DNA from: an uncultured Treponema sp.
GTDB lineage: Bacteria > Spirochaetota > Spirochaetia > Treponematales > Treponemataceae
Length of the DNA stretch: 37,377 bases
Direction of reading: 5' to 3'
NCBI GenBank assembly: GCA_944389965.1
Contig: CALXOI010000009.1
Span: forward strand, 1 to 37,377
Made by a program: the position numbers and the translations under genes. The notes below the pieces were generated by a model. That model ran no database searches. It saw only the letters and a list, made by a program, of their open reading frames with translations, and had not been told where the DNA came from. Shown in pieces: positions 32,986-37,377 of this stretch (within the stretch, counting starts at the first letter, position 1; the number at the start of each line of letters is the position of its first letter).

Positions 32986-34893
32986 CTAGTGGTATGGTAC
33001 AAAAGACCCCTTGTTATTCCGTTTTGCATTATATAAAGCGGAATCGGCATATCCCAACAGACGGCTGTATGATACATCCTGTTCAGGATAAAATACATAT
33101 CCCCCTGACAGCCGCACAGCCCGGATTGTCCCGTCTGTCAATACAACCTGGGTTTCCATCATTGCAGTGTGCAATTCCTGCAGGAAACATTCCAATTCAT
33201 CCCGGCGGTAACCGTAAATAAACAGCACAAATTCATCACCTCCCAGCCGGGCGGTAATTTTCCGGTCAGCGGAACATTTCACCAACAGTTTTCCGACAGC
33301 TTCAATCGCAATATCCCCATTCATATGTCCGTATGTATCATTTATAGTCTTTAATTCGTCCATATCAAAGACACATAATACAGATTCAGTTAAATATTCT
33401 TTCTGCTCCATTATTTTATTCATCAACGCATAAAAAGCCCGGCGGTTCAGCAATCCGGTCAGTACATCATAATCACGGTCGTGTTCAATATGCTGCTTTT
33501 CAAGTACTGATTCCGTAACATCAGAAATAATACCTACCGTACTTTTTCCATCAGAAAACGGCAAGATTTGCAGATAGCACAACGGTGTTTCTGAAACCTG
33601 GTATACATCCCGTGAATCTGTACGGCCTTTTTTACAAATATCATCAATGTATTGCTGAAATAAAAGTCTGTCAGCCTGTAACCGGGCGAATACCTCATCA
33701 TTAAGAAGCAGCAGTGTTTGGACTTTCCGGGTTACCCTGACCCGTTTCATATCTGAATTATACTCATAAACACCAATCATCACATTCGCCATATCAAAAA
33801 TCTTCGATAATTTTACTGTATTATTCAGCAGACTAAGAACCATGGTATTGATGTGTTCACTCAATACTGCAAATTCAGGCGCAGAAACAACATTTACTTT
33901 TACATCTAAATCTCCGGCAGTAATCTGAGCAAGTTTGTGGATAATCGTATTAATTCCTTCAATAACATAACTATTCAGGTATATTAATATTGCACCCAGA
34001 ATAATCAGAGAAGACAAAACTACATATACACTGATAATAACCAACGTAGACGCAACACCCCGGTACAAAACAGATTCAGTTTTTGTTACCCCAATCCATA
34101 GATTACCAGTATCTTTAAAACAACAATAAACAGGCTGAGATTGTACCATTGCTTTGAACGGTGAATCGGTTTGCAAAGGAAATACGAAACCGGCAGAAGT
34201 AACCGTTTGCCCCACAAGAGTCTGGTCTGTACAACCTTTTATTATTCCAGTTTCCATATCGACTGCATATAGTGTTTCCCCCTCCGAAAAAGACATCATG
34301 GAAAACAAATATGACAATTCAATCAACCGGCGCGCTTCTAAAATGCGATAAGGTTCTATACCTATCTGAATAATATTTTTTCCATCTTCATCCCATACCG
34401 CTGTGTATTGCATCATTTTTTTTTCAGCGGTATTCGGCGTAATATCCTGACAGATTATCAGATACTTATTCGACAATATTGGAAGAAAAAATTTCATCTG
34501 CTCACCGGAATAAAAACTATACCCATAATATTTCGGTTCAGTTCCTGCATAGATGGTTCCTTCTTCATTGAAGATATGGAGTTCATCAATCTGCAACAGG
34601 GAGGCGACCCGCTGCAATTCAACTCTATCAGTAATAATATCAGGATTTTTATGAATAATATAAGACGCCGCTTCCGCACGGATAATAGAATCATTTTTTT
34701 GGGATAATTCCAGTGTTTCTAAATTTTTCTGATTTTGATTTAAAATTTGTTCAATCTGTTCAATTTTAAGCAATGCATTATGGTTCTGCGACCGCCGGGA
34801 CATACCAATCTGAAGGAAATAATTTACAATTAATGATATCAATGTTACAGACATGATAATTAAAATTAAACGCAGGGCGATTATTTTTTTCAT
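32986..34893 (-). CDS. Membrane-bound sensor diguanylate cyclase (GGDEF)
   Basis: This 635-residue protein has a first membrane helix (about 7-27), a periplasmic sensor domain of roughly 260 residues resembling Cache domains, a second helix (STLVIISVYVVLSSLIILGA), a HAMP-like segment, a PAS-like region and a C-terminal GGDEF domain (GGDEF at 551-555). An intact GGDEF predicts synthesis of cyclic di-GMP. The inhibitory RxxD site is not kept, reading CSAD at the expected place. GGGGGA precedes the ATG. No EAL or HD-GYP domain is fused. The operon is a single gene, convergent with the helicase (27 bp gap). Confidence 0.93.
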   Translation of the reverse strand: MKKIIALRLILIIMSVTLISLIVNYFLQIGMSRRSQNHNALLKIEQIEQILNQNQKNLETLELSQKNDSIIRAEAASYIIHKNPDIITDRVELQRVASLLQIDELHIFNEEGTIYAGTEPKYYGYSFYSGEQMKFFLPILSNKYLIICQDITPNTAEKKMMQYTAVWDEDGKNIIQIGIEPYRILEARRLIELSYLFSMMSFSEGETLYAVDMETGIIKGCTDQTLVGQTVTSAGFVFPLQTDSPFKAMVQSQPVYCCFKDTGNLWIGVTKTESVLYRGVASTLVIISVYVVLSSLIILGAILIYLNSYVIEGINTIIHKLAQITAGDLDVKVNVVSAPEFAVLSEHINTMVLSLLNNTVKLSKIFDMANVMIGVYEYNSDMKRVRVTRKVQTLLLLNDEVFARLQADRLLFQQYIDDICKKGRTDSRDVYQVSETPLCYLQILPFSDGKSTVGIISDVTESVLEKQHIEHDRDYDVLTGLLNRRAFYALMNKIMEQKEYLTESVLCVFDMDELKTINDTYGHMNGDIAIEAVGKLLVKCSADRKITARLGGDEFVLFIYGYRRDELECFLQELHTAMMETQVVLTDGTIRAVRLSGGYVFYPEQDVSYSRLLGYADSALYNAKRNNKGSFVPYH

Positions 34894-34947
34894 AAAATGA
34901 GTCCCCCGAAAACAGCTCTATTTAAATTTTATTTATATAACAAGTTA

Positions 34948-34976
34948 ATTGTAACGGTGTTTATCAAAAAAAACAA
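34948..34976 (-). promoter_or_regulatory. Possible promoter of the diguanylate cyclase gene
   Basis: On the minus strand, TTGTTT (34971-34976) is followed after 17 bases by TACAAT (34948-34953). The leader would be about 48 bases and AT-rich. Confidence 0.45.
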
Positions 34977-35168
34977 GAAAATATATTTCCTGCAGCAGCA
35001 GAAACACGGTAAATAATATGCGGTACGGTAAGACGGAAATATAATGAATACCATATTCCTGCTGTAAGAGCAAATGTAGTTCTACCCATGCATTCCGGTT
35101 GCTTTATTATCACTTTGCTTCAGATCCATGTCTTTAACCGGTTACGGCCCCTTCTCCCCTTTCCGCCA
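34977..35168. other. Intergenic stretch without a supported gene
   Basis: The 339 bp between the cyclase start and the GGGtGRT stop contain the cyclase promoter at one side and a terminator at the other. The central 190 bp are AT-rich. One minus-strand frame stays open for about 50 codons without an ATG or ribosome-binding site. I see no RNA gene or repeat here. Confidence 0.5.
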
Positions 35169-35199
35169 CAAAAAAACCCGCAGGTTTTCCCTGCGGGTT
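35169..35199 (-). terminator. Rho-independent terminator of the GGGtGRT operon
   Basis: On the minus-strand transcript AACCCGCAGG pairs with CCTGCGGGTT around a 5-base loop, followed by T-rich sequence. It lies 33 bases beyond the GGGtGRT stop codon. Confidence 0.9.
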
Positions 35200-35232
35200 C
35201 AAAAGCTACAACCGGCTAAACCGGGATGCTTG

Positions 35233-36243
35233 TTATTTGCTCAGAGCTGTAGCCACGTCAACAGCAACCGCTACCGTGGCACCAACCATGGGGTTGTTTC
35301 CGATTCCCAAAAAGCCCATCATTTCAACATGGGCGGGAACGGAAGAAGATCCGGCAAACTGGGCGTCACTGTGCATACGGCCCATGGTATCGGTCATTCC
35401 GTAGGAAGCGGGACCTGCAGCCATGTTGTCCGGATGCAGGGTGCGTCCGGTTCCACCGCCTGAAGCGACGGAGAAGTACTTCTTGCCCTTCTCCACGCAC
35501 TCTTTCTTATAGGTACCGGCAACAGGATGCTGGAACCGGGTGGGGTTGGTGGAGTTTCCGGTAATAGAAACATCAACACCCTCATGCCACATGACGGCGA
35601 CACCTTCCCGTACATCGTCAACACCGTAGCATTTTACTTTTGCCCGTTCTCCCTTTGAATAGGGGATTTCCTTTACGATTTTCAGTTTGCCGGTGAAATA
35701 ATCAAACTGGGTCTGCACATAGGTGAACCCGTTGATACGGCTGATAATCTGGGCGGCATCTTTTCCCAAACCGTTCAGGATACAGCGCAGAGGTTCCTTG
35801 CGGACTTTGTCTGCTTTTGCGGCGATTTTAATGGCACCTTCAGCAGCGGCGAAGGATTCGTGCCCCGCCAGGAAGGCGAAGCATTTTGTCTCTTCCCGGA
35901 GAAGGCGGGCTGCCAGATTTCCGTGGCCCAGACCTACTTTGCGGTCTTCCGCAACGGAACCGGGAATACAAAAAGCCTGAAGGCCGATACCGATTGCTTC
36001 CGCAGCGTCGGCGGCGTTTTTACAGCCTTTCTTCAGGGCAATGGCGGCACCAACCACGTATGCCCATTTTGCGTTTTCAAAACAGATGGGCTGGGTTTCT
36101 TCAACCGTCTTGTAGGGATCAATACCTGCCTTGTCGCAGATTTCTTTTGCTTCTTCTATAGAAGAAATGCCGTTTTCTTTCAGAGCCTTGTTGATTTTAT
36201 CAATACGGCGTTCATAGCTTTCAAAGGTAATTTTTTCTGCCAT
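35233..36243 (-). CDS. GGGtGRT family protein of unknown function
   Basis: This 336-residue cytoplasmic protein carries the family-naming motif GGGTGRT at 262-268 in SVASGGGTGRTLHPDN. Glycine- and alanine-rich blocks (VGLGHGNLAARLL, FLAGHESFAAAEGAIKIAAK, FLGIGNNPMVGATVAVAVDV) suggest a cofactor- or nucleotide-binding fold, but no catalytic assignment is known to me. Cysteines (37, 54, 74, 92, 121, 154, 205, 249) are numerous. It starts after AAGGAG, 12 bp downstream of the IscU-like gene, and the two families are usually found together. A role linked to iron-sulfur clusters is an inference from that pairing. Confidence 0.88.
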   Translation of the reverse strand: MAEKITFESYERRIDKINKALKENGISSIEEAKEICDKAGIDPYKTVEETQPICFENAKWAYVVGAAIALKKGCKNAADAAEAIGIGLQAFCIPGSVAEDRKVGLGHGNLAARLLREETKCFAFLAGHESFAAAEGAIKIAAKADKVRKEPLRCILNGLGKDAAQIISRINGFTYVQTQFDYFTGKLKIVKEIPYSKGERAKVKCYGVDDVREGVAVMWHEGVDVSITGNSTNPTRFQHPVAGTYKKECVEKGKKYFSVASGGGTGRTLHPDNMAAGPASYGMTDTMGRMHSDAQFAGSSSVPAHVEMMGFLGIGNNPMVGATVAVAVDVATALSK

Positions 36244-36255
36244 ATCAATACTCCT

Positions 36256-36957
36256 TTATTCCTTGCGGGGGTCAATCAGCTTAACTGCGCCCTGCTCTTC
36301 CGTAGTACGGCCGTATGAACCGCGGGCTTTATCCATGGCTGTTGCAGGATCGTCACCCTTCTTGATGAATTCCATCATTTTTCCGAAATGGATGAATTTG
36401 TAACCGATAATTGCGCCTTCTGAATCAACGGCAACCTTTTCCACATAACCTTCTGCCATTTCCAGATAGCGGGGACCTTTTTTCAGGGTAGCGAACATAG
36501 TTCCCACCTGGGAGCGGAGTCCTTTTCCCAAGTCTTCAAGGGAAGCGCCCACAACGAGACCTCCTTCAGAGAAAGCAGACTGGCTGCGTCCGTATACAAT
36601 CTGAAGGAACAATTCCCGCATCGCAGTGTTGATGGCATCGCACACCAAGTCGGTGTTCAACGCTTCAAGGATTGTTTTTCCGATAAGAATTTCAGAAGCC
36701 ATTGCCGCTGAGTGGGTCATACCGGAACAACCGATTGTCTCAACCAGCGCTTCCTGGATTACCCCTTCTTTAACATTCAGTGTCAGCTTGCAGGCTCCCT
36801 GCTGGGGTGCACACCAGCCGATACCGTGGGTAAAACCGGAAATGTCCTTGATTTCTTTTGCCTGAACCCATTTTCCTTCTTCCGGAATGGGAGCAGGTCC
36901 ATGATAAGCGGCCTTAGCCAGCGGACACATATGTTCCACTTCTGCCGAATAAACCAT
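36256..36957 (-). CDS. IscU/NifU-like iron-sulfur cluster scaffold protein
   Basis: This 233-residue protein contains an IscU-type scaffold core with ligand cysteines in CAPQQGACKLTLNVKEG (49, 56) and ETIGCSGMTHSAAMASEIL (C77), plus C106 in DLVCDAINTA. It is longer than IscU (about 128) and carries an N-terminal segment with C11 and a C-terminal domain of about 90 residues of unknown role. No IscS, HscA or ferredoxin gene is nearby, so it is not part of a standard isc operon. GAGGAG precedes the ATG. It is co-transcribed with the GGGtGRT gene. Confidence 0.87.
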   Translation of the reverse strand: MVYSAEVEHMCPLAKAAYHGPAPIPEEGKWVQAKEIKDISGFTHGIGWCAPQQGACKLTLNVKEGVIQEALVETIGCSGMTHSAAMASEILIGKTILEALNTDLVCDAINTAMRELFLQIVYGRSQSAFSEGGLVVGASLEDLGKGLRSQVGTMFATLKKGPRYLEMAEGYVEKVAVDSEGAIIGYKFIHFGKMMEFIKKGDDPATAMDKARGSYGRTTEEQGAVKLIDPRKE

Positions 36958-37012
36958 AGGTTTCTCCTCGTATAAAAATTGAAGATTACCGCCCGTCCAG
37001 CGGGTTTAAATC

Positions 37013-37050
37013 AGTATAACGTATAAAGTACAAAAATACTAGTACCAGTA
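37013..37050 (-). promoter_or_regulatory. Putative promoter and palindromic operator of the IscU-like/GGGtGRT operon
   Basis: On the minus strand a TATACT (37013-37018) lies about 55 bases before the IscU-like ATG. The expected -35 position has no consensus but overlaps a 14-bp near-perfect palindrome (TACTAGTACCAGTA, 37037-37050; six of seven pairs match). This fits an activator- or repressor-controlled promoter. The regulator is unknown. The remaining bases up to the tRNA promoter (37051-37235) hold no gene I can support. Confidence 0.45.
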
Positions 37051-37235
37051 ATTACACATAACACTAAAATTCACAGATGATTTTCCACAAAATCCGCCTT
37101 CAGCAGATGGGTGTATGTTCCACCACGGTAAAAGTAAAAAAAAGATGCGGGTTTCTTTTTATCCCCAAAAGTTATAAAAAAACCAACAGCAGGTATTCCT
37201 CTTTGGCCACAATATCAGGCAGTAAAATATGCAAG

Positions 37236-37264
37236 TTGACAAGATAATCTGTTTTTGATATTAT
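37236..37264 (+). promoter_or_regulatory. Promoter of the tRNA-Leu gene
   Basis: TTGACA (37236-37241) is followed after 17 bases by TATTAT (37259-37264). The start of transcription would be about 20 bases before the mature tRNA 5' end. Confidence 0.75.
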
Positions 37265-37291
37265 AATTCCATTGATACATTTATATTATAT

Positions 37292-37373
37292 GCGGCGATG
37301 GTGGAATTGGTAGACACGCCAGCTTGAGGTGCTGGTGGCGCGAGCTGTGCCTGTTCAAGTCAGGTTCGCCGCA
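37292..37373 (+). tRNA. tRNA-Leu (anticodon GAG)
   Basis: The gene is 82 bases. The acceptor stem is GCGGCGA paired with TCGCCGC, with discriminator A. The anticodon arm is CCAGC-TTGAGGT-GCTGG, giving anticodon GAG, which reads CUC and CUU. The D-loop contains TTGGTAGAC, the T-loop is TTCAAGT, and a long class II variable arm is present as expected for leucine. The 3' CCA is not encoded; the following bases are AAAG. Confidence 0.96.
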
Positions 37374-37377
37374 AAAG

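Noticed and set aside
34950-35100. Minus-strand open frame of about 50 codons upstream of the cyclase gene
   Set aside because: It has no ATG or ribosome-binding site, the length is not unusual for AT-rich DNA, and its end overlaps the cyclase promoter.
37081-37167. Two DnaA-box-like nonamers (TTTTCCACA at 37081 and TTATCCCCA at 37159), possible replication origin
   Set aside because: Each differs from the consensus by one base, only two are present, and no dnaA or dnaN gene is near.

Overview
The window looks like chromosomal DNA from a Treponema-type spirochaete. The evidence is the gene content and sequence style: a CheW embedded in a housekeeping operon, a PnrA/TmpC-type BMP transporter, pyruvate phosphate dikinase, LptF/LptG-like permeases, exported proteins with little more than a VFA-type cleavage site, and an IscU-like/GGGtGRT gene pair shared by spirochaetes and clostridia. 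Genus is inferred from protein resemblance, not from a marker gene. No phage, insertion sequence, CRISPR array or plasmid feature was seen. CCGG and the Arg codon CGG are conspicuously common across the window.

Layout. (1) 1-4493, minus strand: the 5' part of lon, then a phospho-signalling set read in the order FHA protein, metallophosphoesterase, membrane Ser/Thr kinase. (2) 4562-6504, plus: an RNase II-type exoribonuclease, divergent from the FHA gene; both seem to be leaderless transcripts. (3) 6757-12834, minus: an orphan MsmX/UgpC-type sugar ABC ATPase with its own promoter, preceded by a PnrA-type nucleoside importer (binding protein, intercistronic terminator, double ATPase, two permeases). 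(4) 12843-23341, minus: a dense gene string in the order dut, lptF-like, lptG-like, tgt, a possibly frameshifted small ORF, an exported HEAT-repeat protein, cheW, a DegT-family pseudo-aminotransferase, nadK, recN and an unknown helical protein, with many start/stop overlaps. (5) 23440-26192, plus: tandem promoters, a lone HPt protein, an intact REC-HD-GYP protein and an overlapping REC protein with a degenerate HD-GYP domain, followed by an unexplained in-frame tail and a strong terminator. (6) 26218-28946, minus: ppdK. (7) 28926-32958, plus: a CapA-like lipoprotein coupled to a DEAH-box helicase. (8) 32986-34976, minus: a membrane diguanylate cyclase. (9) 35169-37050, minus: the IscU-like scaffold and GGGtGRT gene. 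(10) 37236-37373, plus: tRNA-Leu(GAG).

Functional themes are signalling (Ser/Thr phosphorylation read by an FHA domain; HPt to REC to c-di-GMP hydrolysis, with a GGDEF enzyme nearby making c-di-GMP; CheW), nucleoside and sugar uptake, envelope biogenesis, and RNA/DNA maintenance. The least explained elements are the GGGtGRT pair, the DegT protein lacking its PLP lysine, the 44-codon open tail after the degenerate HD-GYP gene, the broken-looking ORF between tgt and the HEAT gene, and three mRNAs that apparently start at or next to their ATG.
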